DNA from: Trichocoleus sp.
GTDB taxonomy: Bacteria; Cyanobacteriota; Cyanobacteriia; Elainellales; Elainellaceae
Assembly (NCBI GenBank): GCA_036702865.1
Contig: DATNQD010000064.1
Coordinates: forward strand, 124,001-188,000
Direction: 5' to 3'
Length of the DNA: 64,000 bases
Of this stretch, positions 51,591-61,685 are shown piece after piece. The notes beneath the pieces were generated by a model. That model was not told the DNA's origin. It searched no databases and worked only from the letters and a program-made list of their open reading frames with translations. Both the position numbers and the translations under genes were made by a program. How positions within the stretch are numbered: position 1 is the first letter of the stretch; the number at the start of each line of letters is the position of its first letter.

Positions 51591-52019
51591 ATGATCATCA
51601 ATTCGGAAATCGATCGCGATCACGCCCCCGTGCGTTTGATACAGTCTGGCTTTTATGCCGCTTCAGTCATTTTTAACCTATGCTTGCTGGCTCAATTGTT
51701 AACGGTTGGAGTTGCCTTGTTCGTTAATCCTGCCTGGTGGAATGTTCATATCTGGCTCGTCCGAGGCTATGGCGGGCTGTCATTCCTGTTATTGGGATGG
51801 TCATTCGTCACCCCATTCCCAGCTCAAATACGACGGCTCACCGCCAGTCTACCAGTGCTGCTTGGACTACAATTTTGCAGCATTCATCTCAAGAGTTCTT
51901 TTCACCTGGAAGTACTGCATCCTTTGATTGGATTTGCGCTACTCTACATTTCCTCAAGCCTTGTACATCGAGTATGGCGCAGCCTATCAACTACCCCTCA
52001 GCAGAATGAGTCAGTTTAA
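51591..52019 (+). CDS. Four-segment membrane protein, DUF6220-like
   Basis: A 142-residue membrane protein with four hydrophobic segments, near residues 22-42, 58-76, 85-98 and 108-125, and a small loop WWNVHIWLVRGYGG between the first two. It resembles the DUF6220 family of small bacterial membrane proteins, assignment by pattern only. It is followed nine bases later by the MAPEG gene, so the two are almost certainly one transcript. Confidence 0.65.
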   Translation: MIINSEIDRDHAPVRLIQSGFYAASVIFNLCLLAQLLTVGVALFVNPAWWNVHIWLVRGYGGLSFLLLGWSFVTPFPAQIRRLTASLPVLLGLQFCSIHLKSSFHLEVLHPLIGFALLYISSSLVHRVWRSLSTTPQQNESV

Positions 52020-52028
52020 GAGGTAAAA

Positions 52029-52457
52029 ATGACACAAGATGCTATCTTTAGCCCCTTCTTTGCAACGGTATTTTTGACGCTCCTAGTCTGGATATATATG
52101 TATGTTCGCCGGATCAGTTTTATCAAAAGTCGAAAGATACATCCAAATGATCTAGCTGTACCAAATGCACTCGCACAGATCTTGCCATCTTATGTATCGA
52201 ATCCATCCGACAACCTAAAAAACTTATTCGAGATTCCAGTACTTTTCTATGTACTCGTGCTATACCTTTTTATTACAAAACAGGTAGATGCAATATATGT
52301 GAACGCTGCATGGATTTTTGTAGCATTTCGTATCCTGCACAGTATCGTTCACTGTACATTCAATCTGATCATGCTTCGGTTTTATCTGTATCTATTCGCC
52401 ACTCTTGCCGTGTGGTTTATGGTGATTCGTGCAGCACTGACCCACTTTGGCACATAG
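52029..52457 (+). CDS. MAPEG family membrane protein
   Basis: A 142-residue membrane protein with four predicted segments. It has the MAPEG markers: NPSDNLKNLFEIPVLFYVL on segment 2 and AFRILHSIVHCTFNLIMLR on segment 3, the glutathione-binding Asn, Glu and Arg positions of the family. MAPEG proteins are trimeric glutathione transferases or related enzymes. The gene is noticeably AT-rich relative to its neighbours, which may indicate transfer. Confidence 0.83.
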   Translation: MTQDAIFSPFFATVFLTLLVWIYMYVRRISFIKSRKIHPNDLAVPNALAQILPSYVSNPSDNLKNLFEIPVLFYVLVLYLFITKQVDAIYVNAAWIFVAFRILHSIVHCTFNLIMLRFYLYLFATLAVWFMVIRAALTHFGT

Positions 52458-52495
52458 CCATGTTGATCGGCTGAACAAGCCTTACAACCGTGAGA

Positions 52496-53383
52496 CTATG
52501 AGCGACGGATATTCAGACAACACCAGTCCTGTCGTTTCCAGAGTGCCGCCACCACCCAACCATGTTGTTCGAGCGTATCCGCGATCGGCTTTACCTGATC
52601 GAGCAGAATGCCGCTTAAGATACCCCACGTTGTCGGTTTAGCGATATCGCCAAAGTCAGGAATGATATCCAGAATCACTTCTGCCAGAATATTGCAAACA
52701 AAACCATCAACCGGAGCAGGCAGCATTTCTTTCAGTCGCTCGATCGTGCCTTCTTCAACAATCACCCGATCAGACGCAACTTCATTCATTTCCCGATTGG
52801 CGATCGTAGAGCCAACCGCCAGAATATCGTTATCGACTGCATAGGCACATTTTGCGCCCAGCAACACTGCTCCGACTGACAAAATTCCTGAACCACAGCC
52901 AATATCCGCAATGATAGTTTCTGGCTGCGGCTCATCCAGGCGCATTTCCAGGGCTTCCAGGCAGAGCTGTGTGGTTGCATGGGCTCCAGTGCCAAAGGCA
53001 ACACCGGGATCGAGCTTGATGATCAGCCGATCGGTTTCTGGAATCGGGAGCCAGGCAGGGTTGATCAGGAACCGATCGCCAATTTCCTTGGGCTGCCAGT
53101 GATCTTTCCAGCTACTCGACCAGTCTTCCTCATCAATCAATTGCCACTGTACCGAAGGAGCTGACACTCCTACACAGAGTGCATCTTGCTTCAGCAACAG
53201 AGCCAGAGCCGCCAGATCAAGCTGTTGCGACTTGATTTGGGGAAGATACGCCTTCATCAGCGTGGCATAGCTTCCCATCTCACTCGACATTCCACGACAG
53301 CCAAACTCCTGCAGCCGCCAGAAGATCAGCTCTTCCGCCGCTGGCTCAGCCACGATTTGCAGTTCCCACCAGCTACTTGCCAA
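52496..53383 (-). CDS. prmA: Ribosomal protein L11 methyltransferase
   Basis: A 295-residue SAM-dependent enzyme that trimethylates ribosomal protein L11. The N-terminal substrate-binding domain (1-110) opens [20 protein letters not shown]. The catalytic part has the pre-motif [22 protein letters not shown] motif [20 protein letters not shown], acidic VDNDILAV and VCNILAEVI, the Asn-rich motif of PrmA. Length is usual. Its start lies 11 bases after the serA stop on the same strand, a gene pair seen in other cyanobacteria. Confidence 0.93.
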   Translation of the reverse strand: MASSWWELQIVAEPAAEELIFWRLQEFGCRGMSSEMGSYATLMKAYLPQIKSQQLDLAALALLLKQDALCVGVSAPSVQWQLIDEEDWSSSWKDHWQPKEIGDRFLINPAWLPIPETDRLIIKLDPGVAFGTGAHATTQLCLEALEMRLDEPQPETIIADIGCGSGILSVGAVLLGAKCAYAVDNDILAVGSTIANREMNEVASDRVIVEEGTIERLKEMLPAPVDGFVCNILAEVILDIIPDFGDIAKPTTWGILSGILLDQVKPIADTLEQHGWVVAALWKRQDWCCLNIRRS

Positions 53384-53394
53384 AATGTTGCGTC

Positions 53395-54984
53395 CTATAC
53401 TTCGGATAGCGTTACGGTGTAAGCATCGCGGATACCCGGAACCTTGATGATTTCGGTTAAGACACCATCAGGGAGCGGATCATCCACACTCAACACCATC
53501 ACTGCATCTCCGCGAACAATCTTCCGTCCCACCTGCATACTGGCAATGTTGACATTGAAGCTGCCCAGCAAAGAGCCAATCTTACCGATGATTCCGGGCA
53601 TATCGCGGTGCAGCGTAAACAGCATATAGCGGTTCGGTGGCACGTTGATCGGGAATTCATCAACACTTGTAATCCGAATTTCGCTTTCGCCCAGCACTGC
53701 TCCCGTCACCGAATGTTCGCCCAGCGTCCCCACTGCCGACAGATGCAGTGAACCTGTATAGTCGCGGACTGAGGCATCACGGGTTTCAATCACGCGAATC
53801 CCCCGCTCTTTTGCTTCAATGCTAGCGTTGACATAGTTCACCCGCTCTTGCAGCGCATGAGACAACAGACCCTTCAGCGCCGCGACCACAACAGGCTGAC
53901 TCTCATTGGTCGCTAGATCACCCTGCAAGCGCACTGTGAGGGAATCAATTCGTCCACCTGCCAGCTGACTGACCAGGTTGCCCAATGTTTCTGCCAACTG
54001 CAGATAGGGGCGCATCTTTTCCATCACCTCAGGACGCAGACCCGGAATGTTCACTGCCGATCGCGCGGGTAAGCCCAGTAAGACATCGCGAATTTGCTCT
54101 GCCACATCGAGCGCCACATTCACCTGAGCTTCTTCAGTCGATGCACCTAGGTGAGGTGTCAGGACAACTTCCTTGCCCAAAGACCGCAGTTCTGATTCAC
54201 CAAGCGGCTCCGACTCATACACATCCAGCGCTGCTCCAGCGATCGTGCCTTTGCGAATGGCTTCGACGAGTGCTGCTTCATCAATGATTCCACCCCGCGC
54301 ACAGTTGATGATCCGCGCAGTCGGCTTCATTTTTGCCAGCGCTTCAGCGTTGATCAGATGATAGGTCTCGTTCGTTTTGGGGATGTGAAGCGTAATGTAA
54401 TCCGATTCGCGCAGCAGAAAATCCATTTCCACCAGCTGACAGCCTAGCTGCTCGGCACGTTCGGTTGAGAGATAAGGATCGTATGCCAACAGGCGCATTC
54501 CCATTGCTCGTCCAATGCTGGCAACATGCGCTCCAATTTTCCCTAAACCGACAATCCCAAGTGTTTTTTTGTAGACCTCAACCCCGGTGAAGCTCTTGCG
54601 ATCCCACTGGTTATCTTTAACTGACTGATTGGCTGCCGGGATATAGCGCGACAGGGAGAGCATCATCGCAACTGCATGTTCTGCCGCTGCAACCGTGTTG
54701 CCTTCAGGAGAGTTGACCACCAGAATGCCGCGCCGCGTTGCCGCTGGAACATCGACATTGTCAACCCCTACGCCTGCTCGCCCAATGATCTTTAATTGAG
54801 TTCCAGCATCAATGACTGCTTGTGTCACCCGTGTTCCGGAGCGAATCATCAAAGCGTCGTAGTCTGGAATGATCTGAACCAGTTCTTCAGGTGAAAGGGT
54901 TGTTTTAACATCAACCTGAGCGACCTGAGACAGGATATCAATACCAACTTGATCGATAGGATCAGAAACAAGAACCTTGGGCAT
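53395..54984 (-). CDS. serA: D-3-phosphoglycerate dehydrogenase
   Basis: A 529-residue enzyme for the first step of serine synthesis, oxidation of 3-phosphoglycerate with NAD. Start taken at ATG 54984 ([14 protein letters not shown]); the frame is open to 55041. Domains in order: substrate/NAD core with [12 protein letters not shown], the dinucleotide motif [14 protein letters not shown], the catalytic [13 protein letters not shown] and [10 protein letters not shown]; then an intervening (ASB) domain near 320-450; and a C-terminal ACT domain ([19 protein letters not shown]), often the site of serine inhibition. It is followed directly by prmA. Confidence 0.94.
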   Translation of the reverse strand: MPKVLVSDPIDQVGIDILSQVAQVDVKTTLSPEELVQIIPDYDALMIRSGTRVTQAVIDAGTQLKIIGRAGVGVDNVDVPAATRRGILVVNSPEGNTVAAAEHAVAMMLSLSRYIPAANQSVKDNQWDRKSFTGVEVYKKTLGIVGLGKIGAHVASIGRAMGMRLLAYDPYLSTERAEQLGCQLVEMDFLLRESDYITLHIPKTNETYHLINAEALAKMKPTARIINCARGGIIDEAALVEAIRKGTIAGAALDVYESEPLGESELRSLGKEVVLTPHLGASTEEAQVNVALDVAEQIRDVLLGLPARSAVNIPGLRPEVMEKMRPYLQLAETLGNLVSQLAGGRIDSLTVRLQGDLATNESQPVVVAALKGLLSHALQERVNYVNASIEAKERGIRVIETRDASVRDYTGSLHLSAVGTLGEHSVTGAVLGESEIRITSVDEFPINVPPNRYMLFTLHRDMPGIIGKIGSLLGSFNVNIASMQVGRKIVRGDAVMVLSVDDPLPDGVLTEIIKVPGIRDAYTVTLSEV

Positions 54985-55390
54985 GGGATCAGCAGGGGAT
55001 GGTAGAGAAATAAGGAACAACCGATCGACAGAATCGACCAAAAATTAAATTGCGGCTAATAATTAAGGAGGTCAGCCAAGTTTTCCACAAGTGGCTATTC
55101 TACTGCAAACTCGCCCTGAACAAATTTGATTTGCCAGAAAGTTTCTTCCTTTCTTTGGGATCTTTGCTCCTGATGCTGCTGACCCTGCTACAAAAAACCT
55201 TGCTGCTTGGTGGTAGGCATCCCCTGATCTGAATTCTGAATCTGTCGTTATGATCAAGCGTTAAAATGAGTCGGCTCTTTGCAGTACTCACTCTGGTTCT
55301 GATGATTTGCCAAGGCAAAGAATAACCAGTATTCTGCTTAAGGTTGCTCTTATCGTCTCTCTAAAGCCCATCTGGTCTGTATTTCGACGT
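54985..55390. other. Divergent intergenic region, serA to TolC-like gene
   Basis: No convincing gene; promoters for both divergent genes are expected. A 60-codon frame on each strand has leucine-rich random composition and was not called. Confidence 0.45.
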
Positions 55391-57460
55391 ATGCGCTCTC
55401 CTAATTTGCTAATCGCGCTCGGCGTTTCCACTCTGGTTTCTATCGGTGCAGTGAGTCCTTCCCCAACTCAAGCAGCACCTCTTGATCAGGCTGCAGGAAC
55501 GGTTTCTAACAAGCCTCAATCCCTCTCGGAATCAGGGGCAAAGGCTGATTCAATGGCAGAAGGTCATCTGCTCCAGGCATCGGCAAAAATGAGCAGCCCG
55601 ATCGAAGCTTCTGTGATTCGTCGCAAGGCACAAGAGCCAAACAGACAGCAGCCAGTCTCTGAGCAAAGTGATTCTACGGCTGAATCTGAATCTGCAACCA
55701 GTGAAGCAACTCCAGGGGAAAATCCAGCAGCGAAGCCAGACATGCCAACTGAGGCAACTGACTCATCTCCTTCAGAAGCAACAACCCCAGAGACCCCTGA
55801 AACAGCTCAAACTCCCTCTTCAGAAGAACCCGCAGCAACAGATAATTCAGGTTCAAATTCAGATCGACCCGCAGCCTCTGAGACGGCTCCTGCATCTGAG
55901 ACGCCTGCCCCAACCGAGAATGATGGCGATCGTCCTGCTGCTGAAGAAACTCCAGCCCCTGAAACTCCTGAAACTTCTGACACCGTACCCCCAACCAATA
56001 CGTCTACGCCAGAGGCTACACCTGCACCAGAGACAGCACAGCCCGCTGAATCCAACCCAGAACCTGCTGCCACCACACCCGACACCCCAGAATATTTGAA
56101 TCCTAGCCCCAATCCGCTAGACTTTCCGACTCGTCCTGAAGAAGTGCAGCTTGTTGGCACCCAACCAATTACGCTGCGGCAGGCAGCAGAACTTGCTGTG
56201 CGGAACAGTCCTGATTTACAGCAGGTAAGGGAGCAGCTCGTTCAGGCACAGGCACAGTTGCAACAGGCAGAAGCCGCAAACAACCCAACCGTTACTGCGA
56301 ATGCCAGCCTGGCTCAGAGCGGTAGTCAACAGGTAACCTCGCAATCACCTTTCACCGTTTCGGCAGGCGGACAACTGGTTCCAAACCCTAGAGCAAACGA
56401 CACTGACATTCAATGGAGTGATAGTGCTGTTTTAGGTGGAACGCTGGAAGTCAACTACGCTCTATTCACTTCGGGACAGCGATCGTCCAATATTCGGTCA
56501 GCCGCAGGGCAGGTGCGCTCTCAGCAGCTAGAAGTTGAGCGACAAACAAATCAGTTGATCCTGGATGTCTCCAATGCTTACTATGATCTGCAACAAGCAG
56601 GCGCAGAAGTGGAGATTTTTCAGGCAAACCTGGTTCAGGCAGAGCAAAGCCTTCGGGACGCAGAAGCACTAGAACGGGCAGGAGTTGGAACCCGCTTTGA
56701 TGTGCTTCAGGCTCAGGTGGATGTGGCAAACGCTCAGCAAGATTTGACGCAGCAATTGAGCCAGTTAGACATTGCGCGGCGGCAGTTAGCACAGCTTCTC
56801 AATGTTTCTAACAACGTCAATATTACTCCTGCAGACCCGATCGAAGTGGCAGGCGTGTGGGATTTGAACCTGGAGCAAAGCATCGTACAGGCGTTCAAAA
56901 ATCGGGCTGAACTAGAACAGCAGCTTGTCCAGCGGGATGTATTTGAGAATCAGCGTCGGGCAGCATTGGCACAGCTAGGACCACAAGTTAACTTATCAGG
57001 CAGTGCCAGCTTGCAAAACAACCTTGATGCCGGAAATGGGTTTCTTGCCAGCTATCAAGCAGGGGTTGGCGTCAGCCTCAATGTCTTTGATGGAGGCTCT
57101 GCCAGAGCACAAGCGAGACAAAGTGAAGCCCGAATCGCTCAGTCTGAAAGCCAGTTGAGCTTATTGCAGGATCAAATCCGCTTCCAGGTTGAGCAAGCCT
57201 ATTCTCAGCTTCAAGCAAATTTCGCCAACATTCAAACCACAGCATTAGCAGTTCAGCAGGCAACCGAGGCACTGCGGCTGGCAAGATTGCGCTTCCAAGC
57301 GGGTGTGGGGACTCAAACGGATGTATTGCGACAGCAGGCAGCTCTGGCACAGACCCAGGTCAGCAACCTACGTGCCATTCTGGGCTACAACCGATCGCTG
57401 GCAACCCTGCAACGATCGATTAGCAATTTGCCGGAAGGGTATTTGAGTGAAACGCCGTAA
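55391..57460 (+). CDS. TolC-family outer membrane protein with long disordered N-terminal region
   Basis: A 689-residue protein from ATG 55391; the frame opens at TTG 55307. Residues 1-29 form a Sec signal peptide ending TQAA. From about residue 90 to 237 the sequence is almost only Pro, Ala, Thr, Glu and Ser (phrases such as TPETPETAQ and PAPETPETSD), predicted to be disordered. The remaining part (about 257-683) is an outer membrane efflux domain, with TLRQAAELAVRNSPDLQ, coiled-coil helices LVQAQAQLQQAEAANNP, LNVFDGGSARAQARQSEARI and LRLARLRFQAGVGTQTDVL. TolC proteins form trimeric tunnels for efflux or type I secretion. No pump genes are adjacent. Such linkers are absent from E. coli TolC. 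Confidence 0.87.
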   Translation: MRSPNLLIALGVSTLVSIGAVSPSPTQAAPLDQAAGTVSNKPQSLSESGAKADSMAEGHLLQASAKMSSPIEASVIRRKAQEPNRQQPVSEQSDSTAESESATSEATPGENPAAKPDMPTEATDSSPSEATTPETPETAQTPSSEEPAATDNSGSNSDRPAASETAPASETPAPTENDGDRPAAEETPAPETPETSDTVPPTNTSTPEATPAPETAQPAESNPEPAATTPDTPEYLNPSPNPLDFPTRPEEVQLVGTQPITLRQAAELAVRNSPDLQQVREQLVQAQAQLQQAEAANNPTVTANASLAQSGSQQVTSQSPFTVSAGGQLVPNPRANDTDIQWSDSAVLGGTLEVNYALFTSGQRSSNIRSAAGQVRSQQLEVERQTNQLILDVSNAYYDLQQAGAEVEIFQANLVQAEQSLRDAEALERAGVGTRFDVLQAQVDVANAQQDLTQQLSQLDIARRQLAQLLNVSNNVNITPADPIEVAGVWDLNLEQSIVQAFKNRAELEQQLVQRDVFENQRRAALAQLGPQVNLSGSASLQNNLDAGNGFLASYQAGVGVSLNVFDGGSARAQARQSEARIAQSESQLSLLQDQIRFQVEQAYSQLQANFANIQTTALAVQQATEALRLARLRFQAGVGTQTDVLRQQAALAQTQVSNLRAILGYNRSLATLQRSISNLPEGYLSETP

Positions 57461-57536
57461 TGGGGATTGGGTCGTTGGTTACTCGGGATGGATCATTGCT
57501 GGAACCCATTCGATTACTAATTACCCATTACCCTCA

Positions 57537-57860
57537 TCAAGCCTCATCCCTCCCCTTAAAGAATCCTTCTGCCTTTGCCAAAATCTCGATCGCCTGATCT
57601 CCATCAATCAAGCGTTTTAAGACGACTTGCCCGATCGTTCTGGTTTCGGGCTTGCTGTTTTCGGGATTGACAGGGCTAACCTCCACCATAATTACGGCTT
57701 CTTCCACACGATAGAGCCAGAGCTTTTCGCCATTTTCAATCATGCAGAGATTCGTCTGCTGAATTTCAGGCTTGCGTCGCCAGGCTATTTCATTCCACAG
57801 CCCACCAAATTCCCAAACCCGTCCAACTGCCCAGCCTTCAGATAGAAAAAAATATTTCAC
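57537..57860 (-). CDS. Conserved cyanobacterial hypothetical protein
   Basis: A 107-residue cytosolic protein of unknown function. It has a Trp-rich N-terminus (FLSEGWAVGRVWEFGGLWNE), a basic stretch (AWRRKPEIQQTNLCMI), strand-like ENGEKLWLYRVEEAVIMVEV, and a C-terminal helix (IEILAKAEGFFKGRDEA). It resembles short uncharacterised proteins of cyanobacteria. It follows mutS on the same strand by about 100 bases. Confidence 0.6.
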   Translation of the reverse strand: MKYFFLSEGWAVGRVWEFGGLWNEIAWRRKPEIQQTNLCMIENGEKLWLYRVEEAVIMVEVSPVNPENSKPETRTIGQVVLKRLIDGDQAIEILAKAEGFFKGRDEA

Positions 57861-57966
57861 AGATTACTACGCTGAATGTTGCTCAATCTTGACTCAATTC
57901 TCAATAAATTATGCCTTTGAGTGGGAACGAGAGGGTAGAGCGTAAGAGATCAGGGCGCAAGAAGGG

Positions 57967-60678
57967 TTAAGGGGAGCCGTTGAAGATGTCGAGTTGTTCG
58001 TTGGGATCAGGAGAAGCTGCCCATTTTCTGCCATTTTTCTCTTGAGCTTTTTTCGCACCATTGCTCTGACGCAGACCCACAGCAATACGAGAATGTTTTT
58101 CAATTTGAGTCATGACTTGACGAGCCCGATCGATCACCGAGGCAGGCAACCCAGCGAGACGACCCGCTTCAATCCCATAAGAGCGATCGGCTCCTCCCGG
58201 TTGCACCTGATGCAAAAAGATAATCTGATCCGGCAATTCTTTCACCGTCACCTGGTAATTCGCCACATTCGGCAAGATGGAAGCGAGTTCATTTAGCTCA
58301 TGGTAGTGAGTGGCAAAAATAGTGCGGGCGCGAATTTCAGTTGCCAGGTGTTCTGCCACAGCCCAGGCGATCGAGAGTCCATCAAAGGTGGCTGTACCGC
58401 GTCCAATTTCATCCAGCAAAACGAGTGAACTTGCAGTAGCGTGGTTCAGAATATTTGCCGTTTCATTCATTTCCACCATAAAAGTTGATTGTCCCGTCGC
58501 CAGATCATCCACCGCTCCCACACGCGTAAAGATCCGATCGCACAGTCCCAGAGTCGCCGCACTCGCTGGCACAAAACTCCCCACCTGTGCCATCAGTTGA
58601 ATCAGCCCTATCTGGCGCAAATAGCAGCTTTTTCCACTCGCATTGGGTCCCGTTAGGACAATTAAGTCAGGCGTTGAGTCACCTGCCCCTAATGCAGCAG
58701 AATTGGGTACAAAGAATCCAGCCGGAAGCGATCGTTCCACCACCGGATGACGACCGTCAAGAATGGTGATTTCGCGTGTAGGGACAATTTGCGGACGACA
58801 GTAGCTTTTAAAGGCGGCAATTTCTGCCAGAGAACAAAGGGCATCGAGGGCTGCAATGGCTTGAGCGACCTGCCGGATTGGGTCTGCCTGTTGGCTAACT
58901 GCCGATCGCAGGTTCACAAATAGCTCGTATTCCAGCTTGTTTGCCTGATCTCTGGCGATTTGCAGGGCAGTTTCTTTGTCTTTCAGCTCCAGCGTAATGT
59001 AGCGTTCTTCGTTGGTGAGGGTTTGCTTGCGGGTGTAGCCTTCCGGAACTTTCTCGCTCGATTTGGCGCGTGAAATGCTGATGTAGTAGCCAAAGGTTTT
59101 GTTAAACCCTACTTTGAGGGTGGAAATCCCGGTTCGTTCCCGTTCCTTCGTTTCAAGGTCAGCAATCCACTTCTGGTCAGCATCAATTTGTTGGCGTAGC
59201 GCATCCAGGGCTTCGTTCACGCCTGCTTGAATTAAATTGCCTTCTTGCAGATGAATCGGCGGGCTTTCACTTAAATGGGCTTTGAGGTGATGCCCCAACT
59301 CCTGCAGCAGCGGCGGAACCGTTTGGAGGGCGGTGAGATAAGGCGATCGGGCAGATTTGACCAGTTCAGCCAGGTCAGGCAGGCGAGCAAGGGAATCTGC
59401 TAAGGCAACCAGATCTCTCGCATTGGCAGTGCCCGATCCGGCACGTCCGGTCAAGCGTTCTAGGTCGTAGATTTGTTTGAGCAACTGTTGCAGCGTTTGC
59501 CGCAACGAGCTATCCTCTTTCAGTTCTTGAATCGTCTCTTGCCGCGCTTCGATCCCCCGGATATCTAATAGCGGTTGCAGCAGCCAGCGTCGCAGTGCCC
59601 GGCTCCCCATTGCCGTCACGGTTTGATCGAGCGCATGCAGCAGTGACCCATGAAATGTGCCATCTCGCACTGTCTGAGTAATTTCCAGGTTGCGGCGGGT
59701 CTGATGATCGATCGTCAGATATTCTGTGATCGTATAGGTACTGAGCGGTTGAAGCAGGATTTTTTGCGCCTCATCCGAATCATTCAGTTTCCGGCGTTCT
59801 GAAGTGTCTTCCAGATATTCCAGCAGCCCACCCGCAGCCCGAACCGCCAACGGCAGATGATCGCAGCCCATGCCTTCGAGCGATCGAAGCCGGAACCGTT
59901 CCAGCAGCTTTTGCCGAGCTTCGCTGAGGGTAAAAGGATTTTGCGATCGAAAGGTGTAGCAAAACTGAGTTGGCAAGCAATCGGGGAGATGAGACGATCG
60001 CTCTCCGGGTCGCAGCAGTCCACCGAGATCCGGCGCATTTGTGGGAACCAGCACTTCGGAAGGCTGTAAGCGCATGAGTTCCTGAGCCAACTGCTCTAAA
60101 TCACTCGATTGCGTCGTGAGAAATTCACCTGTCGAGACATCCGCGATTGACAGTCCCCAATGGTTTCCAGCAATCACCACTGCCGCCAGATAATTGTTGC
60201 GTCGCGCATTCAGCATCCCCTCTTCCAGCACCGTTCCGGGAGTGATCACACGAGTCACTTCTCGCTGGACTAACCGACCCTGCGCTTCTTCGGCATCTTC
60301 AGTCTGGTCACAAACTGCAACCGCATAGCCCCGCTCTACCAGTTGGGTACAGTAGCGATCGAGCGCATGATGTGGAATCCCTGCCAATGGGACTTTGCCA
60401 ATTTTTTGCCCCGCGTCCTTGGCTGTCAGCAAAAGCTCTAGCTCTCGCGCCACAACGATCGCATCTTGAAAGAATGTCTCAAAGAAATCCCCAACTCGAT
60501 AGAGCAGCAAGGCATGAGGGTACAGATCCTTCATCTCCACGTAATGCCGGATCATCGGGGTCAGGTCATCCCGATTCACTGCCTGATGATTGGCGTAGCG
60601 CACTGCATATTTAATCAGGCGATCGGGAATATCTTTGGTGAGTTCGGTGAAATCAGTGGGAGATGCAGAGTCGGTCAT
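57967..60678 (-). CDS. mutS: DNA mismatch repair protein MutS
   Basis: A 903-residue mismatch recognition ATPase. The mismatch-binding Phe-x-Glu is in [11 protein letters not shown] near residue 65. Clamp and lever regions follow, and the ATPase has Walker [17 protein letters not shown] (G677 onward), [12 protein letters not shown], Walker [21 protein letters not shown] and FATHYHEL. The C-terminal tail (from 830) has the cyanobacterial ending with a basic segment and DPNEQLDIF. Length is normal for the clade, with a slightly long N-terminus ([19 protein letters not shown]). The start ATG is 60678. Confidence 0.95.
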   Translation of the reverse strand: MTDSASPTDFTELTKDIPDRLIKYAVRYANHQAVNRDDLTPMIRHYVEMKDLYPHALLLYRVGDFFETFFQDAIVVARELELLLTAKDAGQKIGKVPLAGIPHHALDRYCTQLVERGYAVAVCDQTEDAEEAQGRLVQREVTRVITPGTVLEEGMLNARRNNYLAAVVIAGNHWGLSIADVSTGEFLTTQSSDLEQLAQELMRLQPSEVLVPTNAPDLGGLLRPGERSSHLPDCLPTQFCYTFRSQNPFTLSEARQKLLERFRLRSLEGMGCDHLPLAVRAAGGLLEYLEDTSERRKLNDSDEAQKILLQPLSTYTITEYLTIDHQTRRNLEITQTVRDGTFHGSLLHALDQTVTAMGSRALRRWLLQPLLDIRGIEARQETIQELKEDSSLRQTLQQLLKQIYDLERLTGRAGSGTANARDLVALADSLARLPDLAELVKSARSPYLTALQTVPPLLQELGHHLKAHLSESPPIHLQEGNLIQAGVNEALDALRQQIDADQKWIADLETKERERTGISTLKVGFNKTFGYYISISRAKSSEKVPEGYTRKQTLTNEERYITLELKDKETALQIARDQANKLEYELFVNLRSAVSQQADPIRQVAQAIAALDALCSLAEIAAFKSYCRPQIVPTREITILDGRHPVVERSLPAGFFVPNSAALGAGDSTPDLIVLTGPNASGKSCYLRQIGLIQLMAQVGSFVPASAATLGLCDRIFTRVGAVDDLATGQSTFMVEMNETANILNHATASSLVLLDEIGRGTATFDGLSIAWAVAEHLATEIRARTIFATHYHELNELASILPNVANYQVTVKELPDQIIFLHQVQPGGADRSYGIEAGRLAGLPASVIDRARQVMTQIEKHSRIAVGLRQSNGAKKAQEKNGRKWAASPDPNEQLDIFNGSP

Positions 60679-60768
60679 CAGTCTGAGGGGGCTGAACGAA
60701 AGAGAGTAGCGCCTTGCCTCTATCTATCCTAAAGGGGATGCCCCAAAGCTGCATAACCCTCGATTCGT

Positions 60769-60936
60769 TTAGCTCTCCCCAGTTTCGCCCGTGAGCAATG
60801 TGCGAATAATTGTCCAGCCCATCCAGCCAAGTACCGTGAAGAAGGCAATCAGCATCAGGGGAGCAAACGCCGCAAAGGGAGCCACAATCAGCAGCAAACC
60901 GATCGCCAATAGCAAAACGAGCATCAGGGGATTCAT
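60769..60936 (-). CDS. Small two-helix membrane protein
   Basis: A 55-codon frame from ATG to TAA in the gap upstream of mutS. It begins MNPLMLVLLLAIGLLLIVAP, then FAAFAPLMLIAFFTVLGWMG, and ends WTIIRTLLTGETGES. Two hydrophobic helices joined by a Pro-Phe-Ala hinge and a short polar tail are clear. I do not know the family. No strong ribosome binding site is visible. The long uninterrupted hydrophobic frame and clean polar end favour a real gene over chance, with moderate certainty. Confidence 0.55.
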   Translation of the reverse strand: MNPLMLVLLLAIGLLLIVAPFAAFAPLMLIAFFTVLGWMGWTIIRTLLTGETGES

Positions 60937-60964
60937 AATTTTGTTTAGTTGGGACGCAACTTCT

Positions 60965-61234
60965 CTAGCCTACGATTGGGCTGGCGCGATCGACCTCTAA
61001 CGTTGGGAGAGTTTGTTTCTGCTCAACGGTTTCCAGATCTCCCGGATCAAAAATCAGCAGATGATCTACCCTTGGCAACAGCCGCTTTAACTGATTCAGA
61101 TATGACTCGGCTCGACCCCGACAGCGAAACCGTTCTACCTCGATCGATCGCATATCGGGTAGACGACGGACAATACACCAGGGCTGAAGTCGCTTTTCGT
61201 AGGCAGTGAGTTGAGTTCTGGGACGGTGAGCCAT
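60965..61234 (-). CDS. Small conserved hypothetical protein
   Basis: An 89-residue protein with AGGAG seven bases before ATG 61234, so the start is well supported. Motifs: AYEKRLQPWCIVRRLPDM, EVERFRCRGRAESYLNQLKR and a strand-like HLLIFDPG. The composition is Arg- and Leu-rich and cytosolic. It resembles short uncharacterised cyanobacterial proteins. It lies 28 bases before the two-helix membrane ORF on the same strand. Confidence 0.6.
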   Translation of the reverse strand: MAHRPRTQLTAYEKRLQPWCIVRRLPDMRSIEVERFRCRGRAESYLNQLKRLLPRVDHLLIFDPGDLETVEQKQTLPTLEVDRASPIVG

Positions 61235-61388
61235 TGTTTACTCCTGGTTTGAACGCATAAGAAAGGATGACGTGGTAAGATTCACGCCACTCAATGGGAA
61301 ACTAGAAAAGTGCAATGCTGACTTAGAGCGACTTCATCCGTAGAAACGCTCTGAGGGATTCAAGAATTTTGCATCTAACGCTATAGCT

Positions 61389-61406
61389 GTAATGCTATAG
61401 CATTAC
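61389..61406. promoter_or_regulatory. 18-base perfect palindrome, likely operator
   Basis: GTAATGCTATAGCATTAC is its own reverse complement. It contains the 8-mer GCTATAGC, which also occurs at 61380-61387, 14 bases before its position in the palindrome (61394-61401). The site is 13 bases before the GTG start and 28 bases before the ATG of the XRE-type regulator gene, as expected for self-control of such a repressor. Confidence 0.65.
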
Positions 61407-61419
61407 TACTGAAGTATAA

Positions 61420-61665
61420 GTGCTTCGGCAGGATATGGCAATACAGAACGAAAAGCTCACGCTTGCCCAACTTAGGCAGCGGGCAGGGCTTACGCAGAGA
61501 CAACTGGCAGATTCTTTAGGAGTGACAGTCGGAACAGTCAGCGATTGGGAACGAGGCGTGAAAGAACCTCGACCCAGTTTTCTGCAAACCAAAAAACTTA
61601 CCGAAGCACTGCAATGCACCCTAGATGAACTGGTGGAAGCAACAAGCCAATGGCATCAAAAATAG
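61420..61665 (+). CDS. XRE-family helix-turn-helix regulator
   Basis: An 81-residue DNA-binding protein from GTG 61420, or 76 residues from ATG 61435. The helix-turn-helix is TLAQLRQRAGLTQRQLADSL followed by GVTVGTVSDWERGVKEPRPS, the standard Cro/C1 fold, and a C-terminal helix TEALQCTLDELVEAT. The fold is complete; no effector domain follows. Regulation: the 18-base palindrome just upstream suggests it represses itself. It is divergent from the small gene pair beside mutS; its targets are unknown. Confidence 0.87.
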   Translation: MLRQDMAIQNEKLTLAQLRQRAGLTQRQLADSLGVTVGTVSDWERGVKEPRPSFLQTKKLTEALQCTLDELVEATSQWHQK

Positions 61666-61685
61666 GAAGCTGGGGTGACAGAGGC

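Noticed and set aside
55668-56099. 143-codon frame rich in Leu, Gln and Pro
   Set aside because: It is a shifted frame through the low-complexity linker of the TolC-like gene; the composition is a by-product of the repeats.
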